From contig CM041777.1 in the NCBI GenBank assembly GCA_023374045.1, positions 85,120,300 through 85,184,299 on the forward strand: a DNA stretch of 64,000 nucleotides, read 5' to 3'. Made by a program: the position numbers and the translations under genes. The notes under the pieces are model-generated. The model had not been told where the DNA came from, searched no databases, and was given only the letters and a program-made list of their open reading frames with translations. The DNA is from Limonium bicolor. Its lineage: Eukaryota > Streptophyta > Magnoliopsida > Caryophyllales > Plumbaginaceae. Positions 9,601-20,449 of this stretch are shown one piece after another (within the stretch, counting starts at the first letter, position 1; each line of letters begins with the position of its first letter).

Positions 9601-10553
9601 TGCTGCTTGTGAGCTAGAAAAATGAGCCCAGTTGGCGTTATTTTTTTGTTGTTGTTGTTGTTGGTTTCTGTAATGGTGAACAGCAGGAAGGGTGGGATGA
9701 ATTGCAAGGTGGAAGAAGGATGTTGCTGGAAGAAAAGAACGTGCGCAGTAGGGGAGGAGTTACCATTTTTCCTTCTTCTTTCCTTGCTATTTTGCTTCTG
9801 TTGGTGAAGCTTGTAAGGGAAGAGTACCAGCGTGAGAAAACAGGAAGGGGAGAAGGAATATCACCCTGCTGCTGGAATTCAGGAATGGAGCAGATCTGTT
9901 GGCGTGAGAGGAAGGAGGAGAACAACTGGAACCGCTGGAGTACATCGGACAGGTATGGGGAAAAGAAATAAGACTCCTTGTACTTGTCTTGTACTTATTT
10001 AGTAATTTATTTACTCTAATGATGTGTGTTTCTTTCTTTCTTTTTTTTGTCTAGGGTGTAGCCGACCAGGACAGTTTTTTTTTTGGAGGGAATTTGAAAT
10101 TCCTCCTTAATTAAATTGTAACACTAATTAGCTATATTTATGTAAGTGTGACCATGTCATATGTTACATTGTTATTTATAGTACTTTGGTTTTAGAGGTG
10201 TATATATATATGTATATATTATATTATATGAGACGTTTTGTGTCTATTATTTAGTTAGGATATATATATATATGAATATATATATATAATATATATATAT
10301 ATAATTATATATTAATGTATTTATAAATTGTTAAGGTATACTAGTGGTTTTAACACATGTACTAATATGTTACATGTGGTATTACATTTATGAGTTAATT
10401 TCTCCTTAATAATATTTCCTCTTTGACTAGAGGTTTAGTGTAAGTTTAATGTCATTTTGGACCATGTGTTATACCATAATATTTATCGCAATTATTGCTC
10501 ATGATCTAATTTAGACCTTACTAATTAAGGTAATAAATCTTTGGGGTATTTCA
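6652..10553 (-). repeat. Long LTR-like repeat (minus orientation), truncated
   Basis: A 3.9-kb stretch without credible coding potential. Its right end reads, on the minus strand, TGAAATACCCCAAA, the same 14-base terminus as the solo LTR at 57318-62160. Its AT-rich body has the same style of sequence in inverted orientation: short clauses such as GGTTTGGTA, CCGAAAGTTA, many TA stretches. It appears to be the 5' part of a related LTR, cut on the left by the TA repeat and the pararetrovirus. Short open frames between 9398 and 9971 have simple-sequence composition and no recognisable domain, and I do not treat them as genes. No matching end with a target duplication is visible. Confidence 0.5.
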
Positions 10554-11139
10554 ACAGACGTGGTGAAAGAGTGAATTCTGATCATAAACCCAGTTTTGAT
10601 GATCAAAAGAAAAATTATAACTGGACATCCATTGATTTTACTACTACACGACAATGATTCTTGGGTTCAAACTAACGGTTCATGAGATACTTAGGACAAA
10701 CATCCTCGGTGAAAACATGTTACTTAGGAGAGTGTGCTGAATGAGGGTGCTAATAATGAAGGACATGAAGAAACTGTGACATCAGACTCACATAAATTGG
10801 ATGAACAAGGAAGCATTGAGCTCAGAAGATCCCCAAGAACAAGACAACTACCAGGCACTTCGATTATTATCAATTGGGAAATACAACACATCAACAACAA
10901 GGGGAGTTTTATGATTCTTTCACCTGTTATACTTTCATAGACTTTCGTTACAACAATCACAACCAATCCTTAATAATCATGTTTGTAATGCAACTTTAAC
11001 TGAACCTAGTCAAGTATTTTTTATGTTAAACAATTATTCTAGAAAATAAAAAAAGAAAGTAAATTATAGCTCATGTTGGTTAGATTATGTAATAAAGTCG
11101 AACCGCATGATTGTTATGAGGATGTTGATTATAAAGATT

Positions 11140-12650
11140 GGGCATGAAGGAGGAAAAAAATGCTCTCAGAAAGGATCAAGACTTCGAATATTGTAGACTA
11201 CCCTAAGAACAAAAGGCCTATAGGATCAAAGTGGGTTTATAAGATTAAGTATAAGGCAGATGGAACCTTGAAAGATTCAAGGCAAGACTGTAGCTAAGGG
11301 TTATAATCAGAAGTATGGCATAGATTATCTAGAAACCTTATCTCCGGATTGTAAAGTTCACTACAATTAGGGTCATCATTGTTCTTGGAGTGAAAAAAAT
11401 AATTAGACATAAGTCAACTAGACATATATAATGCTTTTTTGCACAAGGATTTGCATGTGAAACTGTACATGGATTTACCCTTAGGACCAAGCCTTGGCGG
11501 CTTGGTCGGTAGTGGAAGGAGTGAAGAGATACCCAGGTCAACTCACCCACTACTATCACCAATAAAAAACATGGATTTACCCTTGGGTTATGAAATTGAG
11601 AGCAATGGAAAGTTTGCAAATTGCAAAAGTCACTCTAGTGTCTAAACCTAGCTTCTAGACAATGGCAAAAAAATTAAGTGGATTCCTTATTTGTTCTTTA
11701 AACAATCCTTGAATGACTAGTACTCTTTATTTACTATGAGATGTAATGGAAAGATTACCATTATAACAGTTTTGTAGATGACATTTTGCTCACCGGTAGT
11801 GATAATGACATGATACAACCTGTTAAGCATTGCTTGGATCAAAAGATTAAAATAATGGATATAAGCTGTCTAGGAAGATTTTTTGGAATGGAATTCTTAA
11901 AGACGAAACGAAAGAGGCAATGATTATGATGCCAAGAAAATACTATGAACAACTTGTTAATGAATTTGGGTATGATAAATTAAGGAAAACAAAGGGGCCA
12001 CAAGAATTAAATAGAAAACTACTGTTGGAAGATGGAAAACCTTTGGATGATCTTATGACTTATAGGAGACTGATAGGAAAGATGATGAACTTTCTGACAC
12101 ATACTAGGCTGATTTTTCTTTTACAGTCCAACTATTAAGTCAATTTCTGTAAAAACCAACTCATGTTATATGATGGCTGCCTTGCATGCTTTGAGATACA
12201 TTAAAGGAAGATTAAACTATAGGTTGATGCTTAATGCTTCTAAGAAATTTGAAACTAGTAGCATATTGTGATGCTGATTGGGCTGGCTGTCCTAACACAA
12301 GAAAATTTATAAATGGTTTTTACATTGAGCTTGAGAGGAAGTGCTTATCTTGGAAATCTAAGAAGCTAACTATTGTAGCTCTTTTCTCAGCTGAAGTGAA
12401 ATAAAGAGCACTAAGGCAAGCTGTGGTAGAAGTAAGCTGGTAGACTGGGCTGTTGCATGAGTTGAGAATAGGGGAATTTCATCCAATTTCTCTTAAATCA
12501 GATAGCCAAGCTACGGTACATATTGCCAAAATTTAGTCTTCCATGAGAGAACAAAACACATAGAGGTGGACTGCCATTTTGTAAGGCGAAAGATGCTAGA
12601 TGGTTTAGTTTAGGTAGAGTTTATTCCTCAGAACAAAACAACTTAAAACA
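11140..12650 (+). pseudogene. Copia reverse transcriptase - RNase H remnant
   Basis: Broken RVT_2-type reverse transcriptase followed by Copia RNase H. Recognisable blocks, in different frames, are KRPIGSKWVYKIKYKADGTL (about 11212-11270), QLDIYNAFLHKDLH (about 11420-11455), an ALHALRYIKGRLNYRL block (about 12180-12225), a degenerate CDADWAGCPNT-like block (about 12270) and [17 protein letters not shown] (about 12540-12590). The order and spacing are those of plant Copia pol genes. A SINE-like insertion lies at 11483-11568. Confidence 0.8.
11467..11584 (+). mobile_element. Short SINE-like insertion with target duplication
   Basis: About 86 bases (11483-11568) flanked by a perfect 16-base direct repeat (11467-11482 and 11569-11584, beginning ACATGGATTT). 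The insert begins AGGACCAAGCCTTGGCGG, continues with GGCTTGGTCGGTAGTGG, loosely like a pol III A box, has AGGTCAACTC, loosely like a B box, and ends in A6 joined to the repeat. A tRNA-like head, an A tail and a target duplication of this length are SINE hallmarks. The unit is shorter than most plant SINEs, so it may be a deleted copy. Confidence 0.7.
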
Positions 12651-12778
12651 ACTTGCTCAATGCTTCTATCCTTTACCACTACACCACCAATAACTCTATG
12701 ATATATGGGATCGTTATACCATACACATATAAACTCTAATCATTCTACATATAGGAATCTCTGAATTCTTAAAAAAAT

Positions 12779-12822
12779 ATGGGGTCACGTGACCCCATGT
12801 GATCCCCTATATCTGCCCCTGA
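12779..12822. repeat. 20-bp perfect palindrome next to a hAT-like terminus
   Basis: ATGGGGTCACGTGACCCCAT at 12779-12798 is a perfect palindrome with a CACGTG core. It is followed by GTGATCCCCTATATCTGCCCCTG, read in two parts; its reverse complement starts CAGGGGCAGATA, resembling hAT terminal repeats. The hAT at 14371-18812 also carries ATGGGGTCAC near its end. This may be a remnant of a hAT end inside the Copia relic. Confidence 0.4.
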
Positions 12823-12929
12823 ACTCGGCATTCAGAATCTTGAAGACTTAACGTGATCTTACTACCTTGGCTGTTTGAACATCACTTTCTTTCAAAATAG
12901 AACAATACGATTGTTTAATTTGAGGGGGT

Positions 12930-13254
12930 TGTTAAAATAGTTAACCTAGGATATATTGGCTTAGTAACTTATGTGTTGTCATGTAGTGTTAGCCGGTCCA
13001 ATAGATTGTATATTTAAGCAGGACTGTATGTATTAGTAGAGTTGGTCTTGTTTGCTGCGCACTCTCCCCTCTACTCTGTGTGTGCTCACCGATACTGTCT
13101 ATTCCCAGTCCTCTCATCTCCTTTCTCTTCACCATTGTTTCTCTCTGTTTAGTATCAAACTCTCTTACCAGTTCAATCGAATGGAAGTACTTTCATGCTC
13201 ACCGCGATTCGCACTAGTAAAATTTTTTTTTTTTGTTACTAAGGTTTTTTAACA
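12930..13254 (+). repeat. 3' LTR of the decayed Copia element
   Basis: Starts TGTTAAAATAG directly after the polypurine tract and ends TTTTTTAACA, giving an inverted TGTTAAAA/TTTTAACA terminus over 325 bases. The body includes a pyrimidine-rich stretch (13060-13160). No partner LTR is present. Confidence 0.7.
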
Positions 13255-13639
13255 ATTTAAAAATCATTATCATATATTTTATTAGTTATAAGTATTTTGT
13301 TATCAAAGATAGTACTAAAGATTTGAATAAATTTAATATACAATAACAATATAATTGTTACAAAATAATATTTTTAATAATATATAATTTTTAATAACAA
13401 ATAAATATCATTACGATATCTCATTATCATAGATAATTTGATATTTTGTCACCTACTGCAATGAAATCTAGGGCTTTTATGTTTAAAAAATTAATTTAAT
13501 AAGATTTTGATTTTCGTTAAACATATCCACAAACTTTAATTGTAGTTTGCAAGCTGGTCGGTAAGTCTACGGATACTCTTTTTTCTCCCTAAGTTTTTTT
13601 TTCCACCGACTTTTATCTAAGGAGATTTAAACAGGCCCA
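13255..13639. other. AT-rich DNA without recognised features
   Basis: I see no coding potential or repeat structure beyond strong AT richness. Confidence 0.5.
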
Positions 13640-13739
13640 AGTTCCATTGCCGTTCCAAGCTTCTAATAATATGGGTTTATGCCCAAATTATAAAAAAAAT
13701 CCACAAACCTTAATTTTAGTAGTAAAATCCCTCGCAAGG

Positions 13740-14091
13740 AACGGTTTTTCAGGAGAATGTCTCGATTCCGGGGTGGCTGCCGATCTTTGCGAAGACGAGG
13801 AGGATCGGGAGAGGGGTACTCTCAGCTTGCTGACCATTAATTGGATTTAAATCCTTAACTTGCTCCATTGAAGTAAGTGCTACCAAGGGAGTAGACGATT
13901 CCGACAACGCTGAATGTTGGCCATTTTGGTATCAAACCGATGACTTTCTTGGCTTCTTCCACGCTGCAAAGTTTCCATTGTTTTTCTCTTGCTATATATC
14001 TAGTGGTTGTTCTGGTAACACAATCGCCGCCTTGTCCAAACAACTGAATGCAACGAGTTACGTATGAGCATATATGCAGAAATTTCACCAA
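13740..14091 (-). pseudogene. NRT1/PTR (NPF) transporter-like fragment
   Basis: A 78-codon minus-strand frame (14091-13855) contains TTRYIAREKQWKLCSVEEAKKV followed by GLIPKWPTF and GSTYF; the run is quoted here only in part. This resembles the loop and following membrane segment of plant NPF proton-coupled nitrate/peptide transporters, where a basic linker precedes WKLCTVTQVEE, LIPIW and GSTFF-type blocks. A further LPILLVFAK-like piece follows downstream in the same frame after the stop. The rest of a roughly 600-residue, 12-helix protein is absent. It could be a decayed exon of a host gene broken up by the hAT and Gypsy insertions upstream on this strand. The assignment rests on motif memory only. 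Confidence 0.4.
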
Positions 14092-14567
14092 AAGATTATG
14101 GTGGAAATTGATCAGATCAAGATCGTTTCGGATGGGCCGGAGATATGGCTGATTTAATTAAGTAAAAGCTCATGCTGGAAAATGGAAAATGAAGTTAGAA
14201 TAGATTTTTTTTTATCATTGATGCTGTAATGACACAGCGAGCTAATGACAGTACATCAGCGATGGCCATGGCCATAGAAAACAACGAACTAGTTGCTATG
14301 TCATAGGTTGATATCACCGTATCAGTACTATCCCAAGTACCAAGAAAAAACACAGTACACTACCAACTACCAGCGGCGGACCAACATGGGGTCACACTAT
14401 TAAATTTAGAAACTCTAGAACAATGCATCCTGGGTTGAATCCCTTCTTGGCTATTTTTCATTGATTTACTTTCTAAAGAATCTTCTCATGGAAGTTTTTG
14501 CCTAACTACTTTGCTCTTTTCATCCACTAAAATATTAATAAAAAAATAAAAAAACCAAAGCACTTTT

Positions 14568-15703
14568 GGGAAATTTCATGAGATACCCCCGAGGTTTGAG
14601 TGAAATTCACGAGATAACCCTGATGTTTCATTTTCATTATGAGATACCCTGAGGTTTCATTTTTTTACGATATACCCCTGAGGTATCATTTTCATTACAA
14701 TATACCCCTGAGGTTTCAATTTTTTTACGAGATGCCCCTCTGTTCGATTCTGATTATTATTTTTCAATCCTAATTTTACCCTCGCCCCATATGTCCTGTA
14801 ATAACCTCATAGGTTTATGGTCAAATTTTTTTAAAATTTAAATATGAACAAAATGCACATAAAAATTAGAGATCAATTAAAATTTAATTCAATTTAAAAA
14901 ACATAAATAAAAGTATAAAAATTAAAATCATAAAAAGTTTAAAATAAATAGAAAGACTAAACACAAAAAATTAATCTATTTAGAAAACTTATATTGTACA
15001 TTATTTAAAAAATATTATAGCGGTGACTTAAAATCGTAATTTTTTATATAACAATATATTAATACAAGAAATTTTTAAATAATTTTATTAATTATGATAT
15101 GAGTTTATTAACAATATATTATTTGATATCAATAATCACAAGAGAAATGATCATATTTTAAGGTTTTTATACTTATTTTATAATTAAAAATGATGATTTT
15201 TTCTATGTATTATATGAAACTGTTGCTTTAATATTCTTCATATATTGTTATAATTTTTTTAGATTTTAACAAATATCTAGGTAACTCCCTAACAAGTTAT
15301 GTTTATTTTTCAAAATAATTTAATTTAAATTTTCTAGTCATTTCCATTTATTAATTTTTTGTTTTTTGTTTATTTAATATATTCATTTTTGATATTGATG
15401 TCAAATTTTATATGAAATTTAATTTTTTTGAGCATTTTTTTTAAGTTTCAAATTCAAACAAAAACTTTGACTATATATCCAAGGTTATTAGGGGGTATAT
15501 GGTGTGAGGGTAAAAGTGAGGAATCTGACTGAGGGGCATCTCGTAATAAAATTGAATTTTCAGGGGTATATCATAATGAAAATGAACCTCAGGGGTATAT
15601 CATAAAAAAATGAAACCTCAGGGGTATCTTGTAGTAAAAATGAAACCTCGGGGGTATCTTGTGAAATTCGCTTAAACCTCAGGGGTATATAGTGAAATTT
15701 CCC
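14568..15703. mobile_element. Fold-back/MULE-like non-autonomous element with repeated ends
   Basis: A 1.14-kb non-coding element bounded by GGGAAATTTCA (14568) and its inverse ending at 15703. Each roughly 180-220-base terminal inverted repeat is made of about five to six tandem units of 28-30 bases built on ATACCCCTGAGGTTTCAT. The AT-rich core (14760-15480) has no ORF. It sits inside the left part of the hAT. No clean target duplication is seen: GCACTTTT precedes the left end, and GCACTTTC follows the right end after eight T. Confidence 0.7.
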
Positions 15704-16305
15704 TTTTTTTTCTGCACTTTCTCGCCCATCTCTGCACTTCTCTCATCCCCACCCAACTTACCCATCTCCGCACTTTCTCGCCCCACCCCACTTCTCATTC
15801 CCTCCGCAACAAAATTTCTCAAAAATTCTCACATCTCTATTTTCACACATGTGAAGAACATTCCACTCACTTGTATTTATCTTCACCAACTTTCTCCTAG
15901 TGGCAAGCAAACAAGGTATAATATTTAATCTTATTTAATTCAAATTTTTTTTCTTCAAGTTCTATAGTTATTTTTCCTGTTTTAAGATTTTATTAGCTTC
16001 CATGAAACTACAAATTAGAAATCTAAATTCCTAGTGCTAATTTCTATTAATTTAAAAAACGTTGTTATTATGGCACATATATATGTTGTATTCATATTTC
16101 TTTAATTATAAGTATTAAGTAGCATTCCGATTATTGTTAATTAACAAATACCGTTTGGAATTTTTGCTAATATTGTGGAAAAATTGATTATGTATTTCTT
16201 TATTATTTGTATTGTAGCAAACAATATTTTGCATGCTAATTATAATTTTTTTATATATGAAATGTATAGATATTTCAAGCCTCAAACTCTAAATCATCAG
16301 TATGC
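15704..16305. other. Non-coding 5' part of the hAT element
   Basis: Pyrimidine-rich then AT-rich sequence between the fold-back element and the transposase region, possibly the transposon's own promoter or leader. No motif decides this. Confidence 0.4.
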
Positions 16306-18640
16306 ATCACTCACAAGAAGGTGGAACATGTGAAGTTAGGTCCGAAATTCTTGATAAAGACGTTTCAAATCCAGTCAGAACAAATTTAGTAGAAGAAATT
16401 GTTGAAGACACTCCTCCGTCATAATAAATGAAGTTAATGTTTCTTCCTTGCCAGCTGATCCAGCAGATAGACCATCTATAATGCTTTATCATCCTAATGT
16501 ACGGGATGAAGTGAGAAGACATTATATTCAAAAAGGTCTGTATCAACCTCGACTTAAGAAGTATCCTCAAACTACCTTCTCTAACAAACAACGTGCATTT
16601 GTTCGTTCATGGTTTGATGAAACCATAACTGGATGGAGTATAGTATTAAGAAAGATGCTATGTTTTGCCTTCTTGCTACTTGTTCTCTGATGAATTTCCT
16701 CACCGTGGAAGAGATACGTATGCAACTAAAGGTTTCAGTGATTGGAATAAAAGAGAGAGATTTGGTATACATGTTGGTGAGCCTTCTAGTGGTCATAATC
16801 AATGTTCTAGAATGTGCATGATCTTATGAATGAAAAACAATCCATCCGACAGCTTTGGTAAAGCAGACATCGCAGATCCAGTATGATTACCGAACTCGCT
16901 AAAATGCTTCAATCGATATTGCAAGACTGCTTTTGATATCTGGGTTACCTTTTCGAGGTCATGATGAAAGTGAGTCTTCAAACAGAAAAGGTAATTCCTA
17001 ACTTTCTTGAATTGGTATGCAGAGAGCGTGTTGAGACCGTGGGAGATGTTGTTTGAGGAATGCCCCAAAATTTTATAATTGACTTCTCCTAAGATTCAGA
17101 AAGACATCGTGAAGGCATGTGCTAGTGAAACGTCAAGAGTATCATAAAGGATATCAATGATGATTACTTTGCAATTTTAGTTGATGAATCTCAAGATGTA
17201 GCTCACAAGAACAAATGGTTCTTGTTTTAAGATATGTTGATCGAAGGGGATTTGTAATGGAGAGATTAATTGGTCTTGTACATGTTGGTCAAACAAGTGC
17301 TATGACATTGAAAGATGCAGTTTATTCCTTGCTTGCTCAACATTCTCTTAACCCCTACAAAATTTGTGGTCAGTGCTATGATGGGGCAAGTAATATATGC
17401 AAGGATATTTGAATGGATTAAGGACTTCAATTAAGAGTGATTATAGATCTGCACATAGTGTTCATTGCTTTGCTTTGCTCATCAGCTTCAGTTAACTATT
17501 GTCGCAGTTGCTAGGATGCATGTTGATGTTGAATGGCTATTTGATGTTGTTGGTATGGTCCGGAATGTAATGGACCTTCATTTAAAAATAGAGATGCACT
17601 TCGAGGAAAGCAAGCATCACGGAAAGAAGAAGCTCGTCACTTGGGTGAACTTGAAACAGGTCAAGGATTGAATCAAGAACTTGGGCTAAACAGACCTGGT
17701 GATACTCGTTGGGGTTCTCATTACAAGTCTTTATTGAATGTGATGACTTTGTTTCCATCTTTGGTCGAGGTGATTGTTGATATTGCAATGGATGGCCAAT
17801 CTTCAGGTGATCGAATGAGGGCACAAAGACTCTTGGTTCTTTGCATTCTTTCAGATTATCTTCATGTTGCATCTTATGAAGAAGGTTTTAGCAATCACAT
17901 ATGAGTTGAATATTGCTTTGCAAAAAAGAGAGAAAGATGTTGTTAATGCTATAAGTTACTTGTTACAGCTAAAGGACAATTGCAAAGGATGAGAGAAGAT
18001 GGTTGGGAAGAGCTCATTTTGAAGGTTACATCATTTTGTTGTCAGCATGATATTGATATACTTGACATGGATACTATGTATATTACTGGACATGGGGATT
18101 CAATCAAGCGTATTAGAGTTGATGACGTGACCAATAAGGATTACCACCATGTAAGTGTTTGTATGCAGTTCTGATATGCAAATTCAAGAACTTAATTCTC
18201 GTTTTCAGAGGTGAACACAGAATTATTAATTGGCACGAGTTGCTTGAATCCAGCTGATTCATATTATAGCTTTGACAAGACAAAGTTGTTGGTTATGGCT
18301 CGTCTATATCCAGATGATTCCAATGGTGAAATTGAGATCCAAGAGCTTAGTTGCCAGCTTGATAATTTCATCGCAAATATGCATGAAGATTCTAGATTTA
18401 TCAACTGGAAGAGAATTAGTGATCTTGCGAGAAAGTTGGTTGAAACAAAACAACATTTGAACTTTTCGCGGGTATTTTTGCTATTGAAGCTTGCATTAAT
18501 TCTACCCGTCGCTACAACAACTGTTGAAAGGGCATTCTCTGCCATGAAATATATCAAGACTGACTTGGGAGCAAGATGAATGATGACGTGCTTAATGATG
18601 TTTTAATTACTTATGTAGAAAGAGATTTTTGAGGACCAAT
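16306..18640 (+). pseudogene. hAT transposase remnant (TTF zinc finger, DUF4371, hAT dimerisation)
   Basis: Broken coding region of the plant 'zinc finger MYM-type protein 1-like' hAT transposases. The N-terminal part (about 16448-16760) shows the TTF-type zinc-finger region, with LYHPNVRDEVRRHYIQKG, WMEYSIKKDAMFCLLC-like and GFSDWNK blocks. A DUF4371-like region follows (about 16850-17420), with CYDGASN at about 17379-17399. A middle part has a RPGDTRWGSHYKSL block (about 17690-17730). The C-terminus (about 18440-18600) carries the hAT dimerisation motif LPVATTTVERAFSAMKYIKT. At least five frame changes and several stops separate these blocks, so no active enzyme is made. Confidence 0.85.
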
Positions 18641-18820
18641 AGCAAGGAAACTATATGTGTCATTTTCAAGCACATGAAGACACAAAGAGGACAAATGTAA
18701 CTGAATGTTGTATTTATTTTAAAATTTTATATGCATTTATTAATATTATAAAAAAATTATCTTATTAAAAAAATAGTGACCCCATAGACTTTAGATTTTG
18801 AGTCCGCCCTTGCCAACTAT

Positions 18821-18931
18821 AAAATTGTAAAACACATAACAAATCAAACAAAAACCAGCAGCAGCAGCACGATTGTCATTAAACAACACTTTCAGATTGT
18901 TACAATGCAATGCCATTCCCAGGCCTGCAGT
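18821..18931. other. Short non-element spacer, possibly host sequence
   Basis: Lies between the hAT and the Gypsy element and would join 23482-23595 if the Gypsy were removed. The only structure seen is a small CAG repeat near 18857-18868. Confidence 0.4.
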
Positions 18932-18936
18932 GAAAC

Positions 18937-19255
18937 TGTTAGCAGGCTGGTATCTGGACTAGGGAATTGGGCAGTATATAACCGTAAAAAAGTAAGTTGT
19001 TAGTAAAGGGTAAAAAGGGGAAAGGTATGATACAATTGTGCAGGAGTCTAGGTGTGTGTTGTTGTGCCCCACAGGTGATACTACTTGATTTTGTCAGTCT
19101 ATAAATAGAATAAGGGAGCACCTGTTGTAGTCATGCCCTTGTCTACTATCTTTTTATTGGTGATTGTACTGGAATTTGTGAGATTAAAAAAGCTCTCGAG
19201 GCTCTGGGGTCTTCTTCCCCAACCTCTATTTTCCTAGCACTCTTATTCTCTAACA
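18937..19255 (+). repeat. 5' LTR of the Gypsy element
   Basis: TGTTAGCAGG...CTCTAACA, 319 bases, closely matching 23160-23476. A plausible TATA sequence TCTATAAATAG lies at about 19098-19108, with the start of the RNA expected about 30 bases downstream. Confidence 0.92.
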
Positions 19256-19270
19256 TTTGGTGTGGTGAAC

Positions 19271-20130
19271 ATGGCTCAGACCCGCGAAGGACGGATCGAT
19301 GGGTTAGAGATGAGTGTGGAGAAGCTGAATACACAGTTGGGGATTCTCCAGCGCGGGGAGGAGGAAGTGAAGCAAGAATTATCTACCCAACTTGGACAAT
19401 TGGCCTGCATCAAACAAATGCTCACCACTGGTAGACGGGTGGGCAGCCAGGATGAGGGCAACGAAGGATCGGTGAGTCTCAAAGATGGGAAGGGCAATTA
19501 ATCTCCTCGCCACAATAACAACAATAGAGGCCGATTTTCATCCGTGAAGCCGACGACACTCGCATTCCAGCTAAGAAGGTGGAACTTCCCAGCTTCTTCG
19601 GTGATGTTCCTTACTCCTGGATTGTTCGCGTCGAGCACTACTTCTCTATTCGACAAACTCTAGCATCGATGAGAGTATAGTGGGCGCTAGTGTGCATGGA
19701 TGGCGCCGCCCTACACTGGAGTAATTGGCTTCGAAATGAACGGCCGCAAATCTCCTGGGAGGAATTGAAGTCAGAATTAATTCATCGCTACGGCGATAGC
19801 TTGGCAATCAATCTATATGAATCACTTGCCTCTGTCAAGCAATGGGGTACAGTCACTGAGTACGTTGATGAGTTCTTGGCACGATCTGGATTTTACCCCG
19901 GTCAGTGTCCAGCCCAAAGCCTTGGCCATTTCCTCAGTGGGTTGAAGGAGGAAATTCACGCACAAATTTTTTCTCAAGACGCCACTGACCTGTATCGTGT
20001 GATGAAATTGGCGATGGAAATAGAGATGGAGATGGATATAATGGGGATGTTGAAGTGCGCAGACACATCAAACGATGGTCAACGTTTTGGTATTGGCCCG
20101 ATTAGGGTACAATGCCTTGAACTCCACTAA
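19271..20130 (+). pseudogene. Gypsy gag remnant
   Basis: From the ATG at 19271 a frame encodes an N-terminal coiled-coil-like segment with many E/Q/L residues and stops at 19501. The retrotransposon gag domain resumes at 19690-20130, with GAALHWSNWLRNERP and FLARSGFYPGQCP blocks typical of plant Gypsy gag. The frame is broken between 19500 and 19690. Nucleocapsid traces with a degenerate CFRCKE-type knuckle follow near 20470-20520, after a proline/asparagine-rich stretch (20130-20420). Confidence 0.75.
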
Positions 20131-20449
20131 AGGGGGCGGCGCTTCACAGCCCAGACCTAATCCAGGCGGCGCACTCGTAGTCTGCGTCCAACGGCCCACA
20201 AAATTACTATCTACCCCTGCCACCCTAGCCTTGCACCGTAGCCCTAATCTTATTTCTTATCCACGTCCGCATTCAACCCCCAACCGACCTGACCCAAATA
20301 CAAATTCCCACAATCCACTTCTAAGCTCACAATCTGGCCCAACCCACATGTCTCACCGCCCAAACCCTACTTCCCAAACAAACCGACACCCAACCCGAAT
20401 TTCGACCACCACCACATAAAAGCCATCCCGACCTTTACTGCCCAGCACT

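Larger units (their letters stand above)
10560..13254 (+). mobile_element. Decayed Ty1/Copia retrotransposon, 5'-truncated
   Basis: Plus-strand Copia relic with a recognisable reverse transcriptase/RNase H region (11140-12650), a polypurine tract TTGAGGGGG (12920-12928) and a 3' LTR (12930-13254). The 5' LTR, gag, protease and integrase are missing; the left end abuts the long LTR that ends at 10553. The stretch 10560-11130 has only weak traces, such as an SPRTRQLP block before the reverse transcriptase. Many stops and frameshifts make it non-functional. Confidence 0.8.
14371..18812 (+). mobile_element. hAT DNA transposon (ZMYM1-like transposase family), degenerate
   Basis: Termini CAGCGGCGGACC (14371) and, read inward from the right end, CAAGGGCGGACT (18812) form imperfect inverted repeats of the CAGGGGCGGA hAT type, and both ends carry ATGGGGTCAC further in. 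The flanks are CCAACTAC (14363-14370) and CCAACTAT (18813-18820), an 8-bp target duplication with one mismatch, the length diagnostic of hAT. Inside are a broken transposase (about 16306-18640) and a nested fold-back element (14568-15703). Without the nested part it is about 3.3 kb. Confidence 0.85.

Noticed and set aside
9398..9971. Cluster of short frames on both strands.
   Set aside because: They are simple-sequence rich, overlap each other in all frames and lie inside the LTR-like repeat.
11467..11584. Simple tandem duplication instead of an insertion.
   Set aside because: The intervening 86 bases are unrelated to the repeat and end in an A tail, so a retroposed insert fits better.
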